In this document: positions 8,965 through 17,632 of the stretch, piece by piece
Layout: every line of letters begins with the position of its first letter
Position numbering within the stretch: the stretch's first letter is position 1
Assembly: GCF_000686125.1 (NCBI RefSeq)
Contig: NZ_JMMA01000002.1
Coordinates: forward strand, 372,001-436,000
Source of the DNA: Ruminococcus sp. NK3A76
GTDB lineage: Bacteria; Bacillota; Clostridia; Oscillospirales; Ruminococcaceae
Direction of reading: 5' to 3'
DNA: 64,000 bases
Notes under the pieces: generated by a model
Told to the model about the DNA's origin: nothing
The model's database searches: none
Seen by the model: only the letters and a program-made list of their open reading frames with translations
Made by a program: the position numbers and the translations under genes

Positions 8965-9171
8965 ATGTCGGTCTTTCACCGCAGCTTCAAGCCTAAGCCT
9001 ATCCCCAAGGAATGCGAGGGGTTAGAGGTTAAAGTCCAGTCGAGCACCTGCACAGGCGAGCGCACGATAGGCTTTTTTGACCGGGTCACAGGCAGGCTGC
9101 TTTACAGCGAGCTTGTAAGGAGCGATGATGACATCGAATGGTTCTACAAAAAATACGGCTTAAAAAGATAA
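8965..9171 (+). CDS. Small hypothetical protein downstream of spoIIID
   Basis: Product of 68 aa, basic at the N-terminus (HRSFKPKPIPKECEG) and acidic near the end (SDDDIEWFYKKYG). I do not recognise the family. Start is ATG at 8965 because AAGGAG, which overlaps the spoIIID stop, lies 8 bases upstream; the GTG at 8956 is inside that site. It has two cysteines (residues about 17 and 28) and no membrane segment. A strong terminator overlaps its stop, so the transcript is spoIIID plus this gene only. A sporulation link is inferred from the shared promoter. Confidence 0.7.
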   Translation: MSVFHRSFKPKPIPKECEGLEVKVQSSTCTGERTIGFFDRVTGRLLYSELVRSDDDIEWFYKKYGLKR

Positions 9172-9197
9172 GAGAGGGCGAGAGTCCTCTCTTTTTT
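9171..9197 (+). terminator. Terminator of the spoIIID operon
   Basis: Stem AGAGAGG / CCTCTCT followed by TTTTTT. A palindromic repeat begins directly after the T-run. Confidence 0.85.
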
Positions 9198-9198
9198 G

Positions 9199-9476
9199 GT
9201 AACAGGCAACCAGTGACAGGTTACAGGTAACAGGTAACAGGTAACAGTTATGGTGCGGCTTACGCCGCTTATGCCCATTCGGGCGTTCCTTTCCGACAGC
9301 ATAGCGTAGGGCGTGCTACCGAAGGGTCGAGGGGCTGCAAGTCATACGATTTGCTAAAATCGTCCGACCGACTGCCCGAATGGGCATCATATCGGCGCAG
9401 CCGATACCTCAATTATGCATTATGCATTCTTAATTCTGCATTTGCGAAGCACCGTGCATTCTTAATTCTGCATTAT
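9199..9476. repeat. Intergenic repeat island between spoIIID operon and pta
   Basis: Tandem GTAACAG units (ACAGGTAACAGGTAACAG), junction TATGGTGCGGC, the module GCCCATTCGGGC, a segment with AGCGTAGGGCGTG and CCGAAGGGTCGAGG, a second GCCCGAATGGGC in inverse orientation, and right-end CTCAATTATGCATTATGC modules, one of them duplicated (TTCTTAATTCTGCAT twice). No gene is apparent. Confidence 0.7.
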
Positions 9477-9513
9477 AAAAAAAACACAGCACCCGCCAAA
9501 AGCGAGTGCTGTG
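9477..9513 (-). terminator. Terminator of pta
   Basis: CACAGCAC / GTGCTGTG stem just after the pta stop, with an eight-base T-run on the minus strand. Confidence 0.88.
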
Positions 9514-9532
9514 AAAAAATGCTTGCTGTTTA

Positions 9533-10549
9533 TTATGCCATGCCGGCTGTGATGATAGCCATCTTGTATACCTCGTCGGCATTGCAGCCACGGGAGAGGT
9601 CGTTTATGGGAGCGTTAAGACCCTGGAGAATCGGGCCGTAAGCCTCGTAACCGCCAAGACGCTGTGCTATCTTGTAGCCGATGTTGCCTGCTTCGATGAG
9701 CGGGAAGATGAATGTGTTTGCCTGGCCTGCTACCTTTGAGTCAGGGCACTTTGTCTTTGCAACTTCAGCAGATACTGCTGCGTCAAACTGGAACTCGCCG
9801 TCTATTGTGAGCTCGGGGTCTATCTTTCTTGCTTCTATTACAGCATCGTGTGAGAGCTGAACTGTGCCGCCCTTGCCGGAGCCGTATGTCGAGAAGGAAA
9901 GAACTGCTACCTTGGGGTCGATGCCGAAGTAATCAGCTGTTCTTGCTGTCTCAACTGCTACCTCAGCGAGCTGCTGTGCAGCGGAGAGAACAACGTTGCC
10001 GTCCTTGTCGAGCCTGTCTGTGTAGCCTAGGTTGATAGCGCAGTCGCCCATAGCTATCTTCTCTTCCTTGCCGTCCTTTTCTCTGAAAAGAATGAACGAG
10101 GAGCTTACAAGGTTCGAGCCCTTCTTTGTCTTGATTATCTGTAAAGCAGGACGTACTGTGTCAGCAGTAGAATATGTAGCACCGCCGAGCAGAGCGTCAG
10201 CCTTGCCTGCCTTAACGAGCATAGTGCCGAAGTAGTTGCTCTTTGCAAGTGCTGCTCTTACTTCTTCCTCTGTCATCTTGCCCTTTCTGAGCTCTACCAT
10301 CTGAGCTACTAAAGCGTCCATCTCGGGGTAGGTGGCAGGGTCAAGTATCTCAGCCTTGGAGATATCAAAGCCGCCCTTTGAAGCAGCAGCATTGACCTCA
10401 TCGACATTGCCGCAGAGAACAACGCCCATAAGGTCTTCCTTTAAGAGCCTGTCAGCTGCTGAGAGTATTCTCTCATCAGTGCCCTCTGTGAACACGATAG
10501 TCTTCTTGCTTGCCTTAAGATTTGCTATCAGCTTGTCAAACATTCCCAT
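9533..10549 (-). CDS. pta: Phosphate acetyltransferase
   Basis: Converts acetyl-CoA and phosphate to acetyl phosphate, the step before acetate kinase in acetate-forming fermentation. The product is 338 aa, the short clostridial form without the DRTGG/P-loop N-terminal region. It shows the family motifs FTEGTDERIL near the N-terminus, GGATYSTADTVRPALQIIKTK in the middle and PILQGLNAPINDLSRGC near the end, where the catalytic Ser/Asp/Arg cluster lies. No acetate kinase gene is adjacent. It has its own promoter and terminator, so it is monocistronic here. Confidence 0.95.
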   Translation of the reverse strand: MGMFDKLIANLKASKKTIVFTEGTDERILSAADRLLKEDLMGVVLCGNVDEVNAAASKGGFDISKAEILDPATYPEMDALVAQMVELRKGKMTEEEVRAALAKSNYFGTMLVKAGKADALLGGATYSTADTVRPALQIIKTKKGSNLVSSSFILFREKDGKEEKIAMGDCAINLGYTDRLDKDGNVVLSAAQQLAEVAVETARTADYFGIDPKVAVLSFSTYGSGKGGTVQLSHDAVIEARKIDPELTIDGEFQFDAAVSAEVAKTKCPDSKVAGQANTFIFPLIEAGNIGYKIAQRLGGYEAYGPILQGLNAPINDLSRGCNADEVYKMAIITAGMA

Positions 10550-10587
10550 TGTATTATGACCTCCGTCTTATTATTTTTTGCACTACT

Positions 10588-10616
10588 ATTATACCACATC
10601 TGCCGGGAAAATGCAA
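10588..10616 (-). promoter_or_regulatory. Promoter of pta
   Basis: Minus-strand TTGCAT, 17 bases, TATAAT, about 40 bases upstream of the start. Confidence 0.8.
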
Positions 10617-10628
10617 GAGCCTTTGATC

Positions 10629-10680
10629 CGGGTAACAGGTCACAATGCACAATGCACAATTGTGGTGCGCTTGCGGCGAT
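10629..10680. repeat. Half copy of the palindromic repeat
   Basis: GGGTAACAGGTCACAATGCACAATGC followed by AATTGTGGTGCGC and TTGCGGCGA. This has the left end and junction of the repeat family without a right end. It lies upstream of pta, next to the MITE-like element. Confidence 0.5.
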
Positions 10681-10708
10681 CAGCCTGAATATGGCTTTGT
10701 AAAAAGAC

Positions 10709-10908
10709 TTAAGGCAACACCGCACGACCACCGGCTCTGGCCTTTGTGTGCCATCTGCTTGCCGAATTTCCGTCATAATACCCAATTTCACCTTGTTTTA
10801 CGCCAGTAAAACTGCGGCAAAAATGGGCATTCTGACGAAAATTCGGCGTGTTCAGCAAAGCTGAACAACCGCATACTGACACACAATGGTCGTGCGGTGT
10901 TGCCTTAA
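10709..10908. mobile_element. MITE-like element, full copy 1
   Basis: About 200 bp bounded by perfect 22-base terminal inverted repeats (TTAAGGCAACACCGC... at 10709-10730 and its complement at 10887-10908). An inner inverted repeat (AATTTCCGTCA / TGACGAAAATT) makes a long imperfect hairpin. It has no coding capacity. The interior is clearly related to the copy at 51866-52044 (shared CCTTTG, CCGTCATA, CACCTTG, CTGCGG, TCTGACGAAAA). No transposase for it is seen in the window. Confidence 0.78.
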
Positions 10909-11004
10909 CTTGCGTTGGCTGTGCAGTGGATGCTCTTTCTCAGATTTGAAGCTAATATATTTATAAAACATCATATATTTGCATATAAAAATATGATACT
11001 GCTA

Positions 11005-11033
11005 TTGCCAAAAAGCTAAAAAAGTGTTATAAT
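11005..11033 (+). promoter_or_regulatory. Promoter of the diguanylate cyclase operon
   Basis: TTGCCA, 17 bases, TATAAT, about 68 bases before the start codon. Confidence 0.78.
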
Positions 11034-11100
11034 ATTAATGACTGTAAACTTATTTAAGGCGAAGGCCACGGTCACTTATTTTTGATGAAGGAGCACTGCT

Positions 11101-12603
11101 ATGGCAAAGAGTAAAAAGAGCAGGAACAATATTACTCATATACGGCATATACAGGGCATGATGATAGCCTGCTATGCGCTGCTCGTCATTGTGACAGTGG
11201 CTATAGTGACAAGGCTCGCACTCAAAAAGACCGACGAAGTGCTCAAAAATGAGGTCATATCGCTTACCTCGTCGCTCGGCGTGCAGATGAAGCTGAATAT
11301 GGACAGCTATATCTCCCGTATGGAGACGATAGGCACGCTCGCTTTCGGTGAGGAGAACGCCTACACCTACGACGCCACCGACCCTGACAACGATGAATAC
11401 GAAGCTATAAACAAGGAAAAGCTGATAACAGACAAGCTGTTCAGCCTTTGTATAATGGAAAACTTTGTTGACTACGGTATCGTCTACCGAAATAACCGTA
11501 CAGTCGGCAAGATATCCAATGCCACCGCAGCACTTTTCGGCGATGAGCTGTTTAACGACCTTTCGGGAATGATAACACGCTCCCGCACAAACGACGGTTG
11601 GGCGACAGGGTATAAGAATGATTTCAGGCGCATCTACTACGTCAAGAAAGTGCATGACAACGCCGTGCTGGTCATATCCTTCTATTCAAACGAGCTCGAC
11701 ACGGTGTTTGATAACCCCGAAACACTCAGCGATATGGAGATAAGGCTCGTAAATCAGGACTATAATATCCTCTATTCAAAGAACCGTGACGAGGTGGGCA
11801 AGAGCCTGCCCTCGGATATAAAGGACAGAGTTGAAAATCAGTCGTCAGCGTCGATGATGGATAATGAGTACCTCGTGTCTGTCAACAGCTGTGATGAATG
11901 GTATGTCATCTGCTCGATACCTACAGAGATAATACTCAACGAAAAAAACGAGATGAAGCGCTATATCTACCTTACAGGTGCAGCTGCGGCAGTTGCGGCA
12001 GCGCTCGTCGGGCTTTATCTGTCATACCTGCTGACAAGGCCTGTCAAGAGGATAGTCTCGACCCTTGATGACAAGGCAAGGATAGACCTGCTCACGGGTA
12101 TGCTCAACAAGCTCACCTTTGAGGATTACGCCGAGAATATACTCTCGGCATCTGTCGAGAACGAAAAGCGTGCGATGATAATACTTGACATCGACGACTT
12201 CAAGATAGTAAACGACACCCTCGGCCACGCTGCCGGCGACAGGGTATTGCAGAATATGGGCAGGATACTCAAGGAGAATTTCACCGATGATGACTACCTC
12301 GGGCGTATAGGCGGCGATGAATTCTGCGTGCTCGTAAATGCACGAATGAGCGAGAACGAGGGCTTCAGGGAGCATATCGAGAGCAAGTGCGAGAGCCTGT
12401 GCGAAGCGCTCAGAAACGGCCTTTCGGGCGACGAGGGCATAGAGATATCGGCAAGCGTCGGTGCAGCTATCTTCCCGGAAAGCGGAAAGAGCTTTGCTGA
12501 GCTGTATTCTGCCTGCGACAAGGCGCTCTACTTCGCCAAGAGGTCGGGCAAGAACAGGTACAGCATCTTTGATAGCAAGGCTGAAAAGGAGGGCGCAGTA
12601 TGA
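11101..12603 (+). CDS. Membrane-bound diguanylate cyclase with extracellular sensor domain
   Basis: Likely makes cyclic di-GMP from GTP in response to an outside signal. The product is 500 aa: a membrane segment (residues 19-38), a roughly 245-residue extracellular region with Cache-like features (GWATGYKNDFRRIYYVKKV and a second strand set near 210-270), a second membrane segment (290-311), a short linker and a GGDEF domain (330-490). The active-site motif GGDEF is intact at 404-408. The product-inhibition RxxD site is absent: the Arg position is Thr. ATG at 11101 follows AAGGAG. Its last four bases overlap the start of a solute-binding lipoprotein gene, which suggests the lipoprotein supplies the ligand signal. 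Confidence 0.9.
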   Translation: MAKSKKSRNNITHIRHIQGMMIACYALLVIVTVAIVTRLALKKTDEVLKNEVISLTSSLGVQMKLNMDSYISRMETIGTLAFGEENAYTYDATDPDNDEYEAINKEKLITDKLFSLCIMENFVDYGIVYRNNRTVGKISNATAALFGDELFNDLSGMITRSRTNDGWATGYKNDFRRIYYVKKVHDNAVLVISFYSNELDTVFDNPETLSDMEIRLVNQDYNILYSKNRDEVGKSLPSDIKDRVENQSSASMMDNEYLVSVNSCDEWYVICSIPTEIILNEKNEMKRYIYLTGAAAAVAAALVGLYLSYLLTRPVKRIVSTLDDKARIDLLTGMLNKLTFEDYAENILSASVENEKRAMIILDIDDFKIVNDTLGHAAGDRVLQNMGRILKENFTDDDYLGRIGGDEFCVLVNARMSENEGFREHIESKCESLCEALRNGLSGDEGIEISASVGAAIFPESGKSFAELYSACDKALYFAKRSGKNRYSIFDSKAEKEGAV

Positions 12604-13865
12604 TAAAACGCATAGCGGCGGTCCTCACAGCAGCAGTTACGCTGGCACTCGGCTCGTGCGGCGAAGCACCTGTGGTGCGTGAGCAGAACGAGACAATAGA
12701 GATAACCCTTTCCTGGTGGGGCAACGATGCAAGAAATGAATACACCCTGGAGGCCGTGTCACGCTTTGAGGAGAAGTTCCCGAATATCAAGGTAAAGTGC
12801 AGCTACTCCGAATGGTCGGGCTACGAGGCAAGAAGCAAGGTGCAGATGATGTCGGCCACCGAGGCAGACGTGATGCAGATAAATGTCGGCTGGCTGCCGC
12901 AGTATTCTCCCGGGGGCGAGGGGTATTACGATATCGAAAAGCTCTCGGACTATGTTGACCTTTCAAACTTCACGCCCGAGATACTTGAATACGGCCGCCG
13001 TGGCGGTGTTTTAAACGCCATACCGATAGCCATGAACGCCGAGACGGTGTATGTAAATAAGACAGTCTACGAAAAATACGGCCTTGATGTCCCGAAAACG
13101 TGGGACGACCTGTTTGCCGCAGCAAAGCTGATGAGCAGGGACGGCGTATACCCCATGTCGGGCGCTAATAAGAGTATATGGCTCTACGTCATAGCCTACG
13201 CCGAGCAGCAGACAGGCAAGCATTTCTTTGATGAAAACAGCAACATAACCTTCACTGAGGACGACCTTAAGCTGATGATAGAGTTCTACGCCAGACTCGT
13301 AAATGAAAAGGTGATACCCAAGATAGAAGACTATCAGCGCCTTAATATCGAAAACGGCCTGTATGCCGGAACTATTGCGTGGGTGAGCGATGCGATAAAC
13401 TACAATCAGGCAGCAATGGACGCAGGCTACGAGATAGTCACAGCCCCTTACACGACCGACAGCAGCCACCAGAGCGGCGAGGGCTGGTATGCAAAGCCTG
13501 CAACGCTGTATGCGATAAGCCGCAACACCGAGCACCCCAAGGAATCGGCAATGCTGCTTGATTTCATGCTCAATTCGCCCGACTGGGCAGAGCTTCAGGG
13601 CGTTGAAAAGGGCATACCGCTGAGTACGGCTGTAAGAGAATACCTTGACAACATCGGCCAGCTCTCGGGTCTTCAGTACGAAGCCTCGCTCGTCATGGAG
13701 GAAAATGAGATAATAAGCCCTATGGACTCAACGATAGAAAACACCACGCTTATCGACGAATTCATAGCAAGCTGCGACCTTGTGCTGTTTGACAAGGCGG
13801 ATTCACAACAAGCGGCAAAGCAGCTGTATGAAAAATACAAAGAGAGCTTTAATGTCAGCTCATAA
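12600..13865 (+). CDS. Extracellular solute-binding lipoprotein (family 1 type)
   Basis: Product of 421 aa with a signal peptide ending in the lipobox LGSC (Cys20), so it is lipid-anchored outside the membrane. The mature part follows the sugar-binding family-1 pattern: ITLSWWGNDARNE near the start, FEEKFPNIKVKC, then MNAETVYVNKTVYEKYGLDVPKTWDDLFAAAKL and IAWVSDAINY. No permease or ATPase gene is nearby. Instead it overlaps the diguanylate cyclase gene by ATGA. That makes a sensory role for the pair more likely than transport, though transport with distant permeases cannot be excluded. Its terminator is split by a repeat insertion. Confidence 0.88.
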   Translation: MIKRIAAVLTAAVTLALGSCGEAPVVREQNETIEITLSWWGNDARNEYTLEAVSRFEEKFPNIKVKCSYSEWSGYEARSKVQMMSATEADVMQINVGWLPQYSPGGEGYYDIEKLSDYVDLSNFTPEILEYGRRGGVLNAIPIAMNAETVYVNKTVYEKYGLDVPKTWDDLFAAAKLMSRDGVYPMSGANKSIWLYVIAYAEQQTGKHFFDENSNITFTEDDLKLMIEFYARLVNEKVIPKIEDYQRLNIENGLYAGTIAWVSDAINYNQAAMDAGYEIVTAPYTTDSSHQSGEGWYAKPATLYAISRNTEHPKESAMLLDFMLNSPDWAELQGVEKGIPLSTAVREYLDNIGQLSGLQYEASLVMEENEIISPMDSTIENTTLIDEFIASCDLVLFDKADSQQAAKQLYEKYKESFNVSS

Positions 13866-14139
13866 AAAAAGACCCACTTAAGCGCAGGCGCAATAAAGAA
13901 GTTTAATGGGGAGAGCTTTGTTCAGCGCCTGCTAAAAGAAGAAAGAATAAAGAAAAAAGAATAATGAATAATAAAGGTATCGACCTGCGGTCGATGATCA
14001 AAAATATCATCGCCGAAGGCGATACCTCTATTTTTATTTCTTATTTATTCTTTCTTCTTTATTCTTTTAGCAGTGGCGCATTATAGCCTGATATGCAAAT
14101 ACTTCTTTACCGCCACTGCGCACAGCGTGGGTCTTTTTT
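13864..14139 (+). terminator. Terminator of the cyclase/binding-protein operon, split by an insertion
   Basis: AAAAAAAGACCCAC at 13864-13877 and GTGGGTCTTTTTT at 14127-14139 are the two arms of one stem. They are now 249 bases apart, with a repeat composite in what was the loop. Confidence 0.65.
13878..14126. repeat. Composite two-armed repeat, orientation 1
   Basis: Left arm: hairpin GCAGGCGC / GCGCCTGC containing AATAAAGAAG and followed by TAAAAGAAGAAAGAATAAAGAA. Centre: GGTATCGACC and GGCGATACC with small hairpins. Right arm: inverse TTCTTTATTCTTTTAGC with hairpin GCAGTGGCG / CGCCACTGC. A relative at 22989-23327 has the same two arms in the opposite order, so the unit is invertible as a whole. 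No coding capacity. Confidence 0.7.
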
Positions 14140-14200
14140 AGGTAACAGGCAACAGGTGACAGGGAAGGCTGTTGGCAGCAAACCGCAGGATCTGCACAGC
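14140..14200. repeat. Short GTAACAG-type tandem repeat
   Basis: AGGTAACAGGCAACAGGTGACAG directly after the terminator T-run. It has no matching right end before carB. Confidence 0.5.
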
Positions 14201-14269
14201 GAAGGTTCTTAACCGGCAGGAGATATTTTGTAAACTTTTTTAAGAATTAGGAGTTTTTGTCTTTTCGTC

Positions 14270-14298
14270 TTGCAATTTTCGTCAGAATATGTTATGAT
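14270..14298 (+). promoter_or_regulatory. Promoter of carB
   Basis: TTGCAA, 17 bases, TATGAT, about 70 bases before the start. No attenuator or riboswitch structure is evident between them. Confidence 0.65.
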
Positions 14299-14367
14299 AT
14301 TTGGTAAGGGATTTTTTTAGGAAACAGTACCCGGATCAATATGAAATATATGAAAAGGAGTATTTTT

Positions 14368-17300
14368 ATGCCAAAGAAACAGGATATCAACAAGATAATG
14401 ATAATCGGCTCAGGCCCTATCATCATAGGCCAGGCGTGCGAGTTTGACTATTCGGGAACACAGGCGTGCAAGGCGCTCAGAAGCCTCGGCTACGAGATAG
14501 TCTTAGTAAACTCAAACCCTGCAACTATCATGACAGACCCCGATGTTGCTGATATAACCTATATCGAGCCTCTTAACCTTGACAGGCTCACTCAGATAAT
14601 CGACAAGGAGCGCCCTGACGCACTTCTGCCGAACCTTGGCGGCCAGTCAGGCCTTAACCTCTGCTCTGAGCTCGACAAGGCAGGCGTTTTAAAGAAGTAC
14701 GGCGTGCAGGTAATAGGCGTTCAGGTAGACGCTATCGAGCGTGGCGAGGACAGAATAGAATTCAAGAACGCCATGAGCGCTCTCGGCATAGATATGCCCA
14801 AGAGCAAGGTGGCATACAGCGTAGATGAGGCTGTGAAGATAGCTGAGGAGCTCAAATATCCTGTAGTTCTGCGTCCTGCATATACTATGGGCGGCGCAGG
14901 CGGCGGCATGGTATATAACGTTGACGAGCTTAAGGTAGTCTGCGCAAGAGGCTTGCAGGCTTCTCTCGTAGGCCAGGTGCTCGTTGAGGAGTGCATCTTC
15001 GGCTGGGAAGAGCTTGAGCTCGAGGTCGTAAGAGACGCTGCAAACAACAAGATAACAGTTTGCTTTATAGAGAATATCGACCCGATAGGCGTTCATACAG
15101 GTGACAGCTTCTGCTCTGCACCTATGCTCACTATCCCTGAGGACGTTCAGAAAGAGCTTCAGGATATGTCCTACCGCATAATCGAGTCTATCGAAGTCAT
15201 CGGCGGCTGCAACTGCCAGTTTGCCCGTGACCCCGAGACAGGCAGGATAGTTGTAATTGAGATAAACCCCCGTACATCACGTTCTTCCGCACTTGCATCG
15301 AAGGCTACAGGCTTCCCGATAGCCCTCGTTTCTGCAATGCTTGCCTGCGGCCTTACACTTGATGAGATACCCTGCGGCAAGTACGGCACACTTGATAAGT
15401 ACGTTCCTGACGGCGACTATGTCGTTATCAAGTTCGCTCGCTGGGCATTTGAAAAGTTCAAGGGCGCAGAAGACCACTTAGGCACTCAGATGCGTGCAGT
15501 AGGTGAGGTAATGAGCATCGGCAAGACCTACAAGGAGGCTTTCCAGAAGGCTATCCGCTCGCTCGAAATAGGCAGATACGGCTTAGGCTTTGCAAAGAAT
15601 TTCAACGAGCTTTCAAAGGAGCAGCTTTTAGATATGCTCAGATTCCCGACAAGCGAGAGACAGTTCGTTATCTACGAAGCACTCCGCAAGGGCGCAACAA
15701 TTGATGAGATATGGGAGCTCACAAAGATAAAGCACTGGTTCCTCACACAGATGAAGGAGCTTGTAGACGAGGAGAACGCACTTATCGCAAAGAAGGGCGC
15801 TGTGCCTGATAAGGACACATTAAAGCAGGCTAAGCTCGACGGCTTCTCTGACAGATATTTAAGCTCGCTGCTTGAAGTTACCGAGCAGGAGATAAGAGAT
15901 GCACGCATAGGCTTCGGCATCAAGGAAGCATGGGAAGGCATTCACGTTTCCGGCACAAAGGATGCTGCATACTACTACTCGACATACCACCTTGACGAGG
16001 ACAAGAGCCCCTGCAACACCGACAAGCCCAAGATAATGATACTCGGCGGCGGCCCCAACAGAATAGGCCAGGGCATAGAGTTCGACTACTGCTGCGTTCA
16101 TGCAGCCCTTGCTCTTAAGAAGCTCGGCTTTGAGTCGATAATAGTAAACTGCAACCCTGAGACAGTCTCCACCGACTATGACACATCTGACAAGCTCTAT
16201 TTCGAGCCGCTCACTCTTGAAGACGTGCTCGCTATACACGACAAGGAAAAGCCGGTAGGCGTTATCGCACAGTTCGGCGGCCAGACACCGCTCAACCTCG
16301 CTAACGACCTTAAGAAGTACGGCGTAAATATCTTGGGTACTACTCCCGAGACTATCGACCTTGCTGAGGACAGAGACCACTTCCGTGCTATGATGGACAA
16401 GCTCGGTATCCCGATGCCTGAGGCAGGCATGGCTGTAAATGTTGACGAGGCACTTGAGATAGCAAACAGGATAGGCTACCCTGTAATGGTTCGTCCTTCA
16501 TACGTTCTCGGCGGCAGAGGCATGGAGATAGTTCACGATGACGATATGATGAGAGTTTATATGTCGGCAGCAGTAGGCGTAACTCCTGACAGGCCGATAC
16601 TTATAGACCGCTTCTTAAATCACGCAACAGAGTGCGAGGCAGACGCTATATCCGACGGCGAGAACTGCTTTGTTCCGGCTGTTATGGAGCACATCGAGCT
16701 TGCAGGCGTTCACTCGGGCGACTCGGCTTGCATACTCCCCTCAAAGAACCTCTCTGAAAAGACAGTTGCTACTATCAAGGAATACACCAGGAAGATAGCA
16801 GTAGAAATGAACGTTAAGGGTCTTATGAATATGCAGTATGCTATCGAGGGCGACACGGTATATGTGCTCGAAGCAAACCCGAGAGCTTCCCGTACTGTTC
16901 CGCTCGTATCAAAGGTATGCGACATCAACATGGTTAGAATTGCGACCGAGATAGTTACTTCTCCCATAACCGGCAACCCCAGCCCCGTGCCTGCTCTTAA
17001 GGACAAGAAGATAGGCCACTACGGTGTCAAGGAAGCTGTGTTCCCGTTCAATATGTTCCAGGAGGTTGACCCTGTGCTCGGGCCTGAGATGAGGTCTACA
17101 GGCGAGGTGCTCGGTATATCACCGTCCTTCGGCGAGGCTTACTACAAGGCTCAGGAAGCTACACAGACAAGGCTCCCGTCTGAGGGAACAGTCCTTCTCT
17201 CGGTAAACGACAGAGACAAGCCTGAGCTGCTTGACATAGCCCGCTCGTTCAATGAGCTCGGCTTCAATATCCTTGCAACAGGCGGCACATACACGATGAT

Positions 17301-17592
17301 AAAGGAAGCAGGCATACCCGTAAAGAAGATCTTCAAGATCTACGAGGGCAGGCCGAACATCGCCGACGAGATAGCAAACGGCGAGATACAGCTCATCATC
17401 AACACACCTGCCGGCAAGACGAGCGTTTACGACGACAGCTACATCAGAAAGGCAGCTATCAAGCACAGAGTTCCCTACATCACCACCATGGCAGCAGCCA
17501 AGGCAAGTGCTGAGGGCATCAAGGCTATCAAGAGCAAGACACACTTCGGCGTAAAGAGCTTACAGGCTCATCATGCTGACATAACTGAATGA
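14368..17592 (+). CDS. carB: Carbamoyl-phosphate synthase large subunit
   Basis: Makes carbamoyl phosphate from ammonia (channelled from the small subunit's glutaminase), bicarbonate and two ATP, for pyrimidine and arginine synthesis. The product is 1074 aa, full length. The two homologous halves each carry an ATP-grasp domain (about 120-340 and 665-860; MIIGSGPIIIGQACEFDYSG and MILGGGPNRIGQGIEFDYCC mark the two N-termini), and a C-terminal MGS-like allosteric domain starts near 930. ATG at 14368 follows AAAAGGAG by 7 bases; an upstream in-frame ATG at 14341 lacks a site. carA is not adjacent, which is unusual since carA-carB is commonly paired. Confidence 0.97.
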   Translation: MPKKQDINKIMIIGSGPIIIGQACEFDYSGTQACKALRSLGYEIVLVNSNPATIMTDPDVADITYIEPLNLDRLTQIIDKERPDALLPNLGGQSGLNLCSELDKAGVLKKYGVQVIGVQVDAIERGEDRIEFKNAMSALGIDMPKSKVAYSVDEAVKIAEELKYPVVLRPAYTMGGAGGGMVYNVDELKVVCARGLQASLVGQVLVEECIFGWEELELEVVRDAANNKITVCFIENIDPIGVHTGDSFCSAPMLTIPEDVQKELQDMSYRIIESIEVIGGCNCQFARDPETGRIVVIEINPRTSRSSALASKATGFPIALVSAMLACGLTLDEIPCGKYGTLDKYVPDGDYVVIKFARWAFEKFKGAEDHLGTQMRAVGEVMSIGKTYKEAFQKAIRSLEIGRYGLGFAKNFNELSKEQLLDMLRFPTSERQFVIYEALRKGATIDEIWELTKIKHWFLTQMKELVDEENALIAKKGAVPDKDTLKQAKLDGFSDRYLSSLLEVTEQEIRDARIGFGIKEAWEGIHVSGTKDAAYYYSTYHLDEDKSPCNTDKPKIMILGGGPNRIGQGIEFDYCCVHAALALKKLGFESIIVNCNPETVSTDYDTSDKLYFEPLTLEDVLAIHDKEKPVGVIAQFGGQTPLNLANDLKKYGVNILGTTPETIDLAEDRDHFRAMMDKLGIPMPEAGMAVNVDEALEIANRIGYPVMVRPSYVLGGRGMEIVHDDDMMRVYMSAAVGVTPDRPILIDRFLNHATECEADAISDGENCFVPAVMEHIELAGVHSGDSACILPSKNLSEKTVATIKEYTRKIAVEMNVKGLMNMQYAIEGDTVYVLEANPRASRTVPLVSKVCDINMVRIATEIVTSPITGNPSPVPALKDKKIGHYGVKEAVFPFNMFQEVDPVLGPEMRSTGEVLGISPSFGEAYYKAQEATQTRLPSEGTVLLSVNDRDKPELLDIARSFNELGFNILATGGTYTMIKEAGIPVKKIFKIYEGRPNIADEIANGEIQLIINTPAGKTSVYDDSYIRKAAIKHRVPYITTMAAAKASAEGIKAIKSKTHFGVKSLQAHHADITE

Positions 17593-17596
17593 TCTT

Positions 17597-17632
17597 AAGG
17601 CGGCTGTTCCTTCGGGGTGGCCGCTTTTTTTT
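17597..17632 (+). terminator. Terminator of carB
   Basis: GCGGC / GCCGC stem extended by AA/TT pairs, loop TGTTCCTTCGGGGTG, then eight T. A repeat island starts at once after it. Confidence 0.83.
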
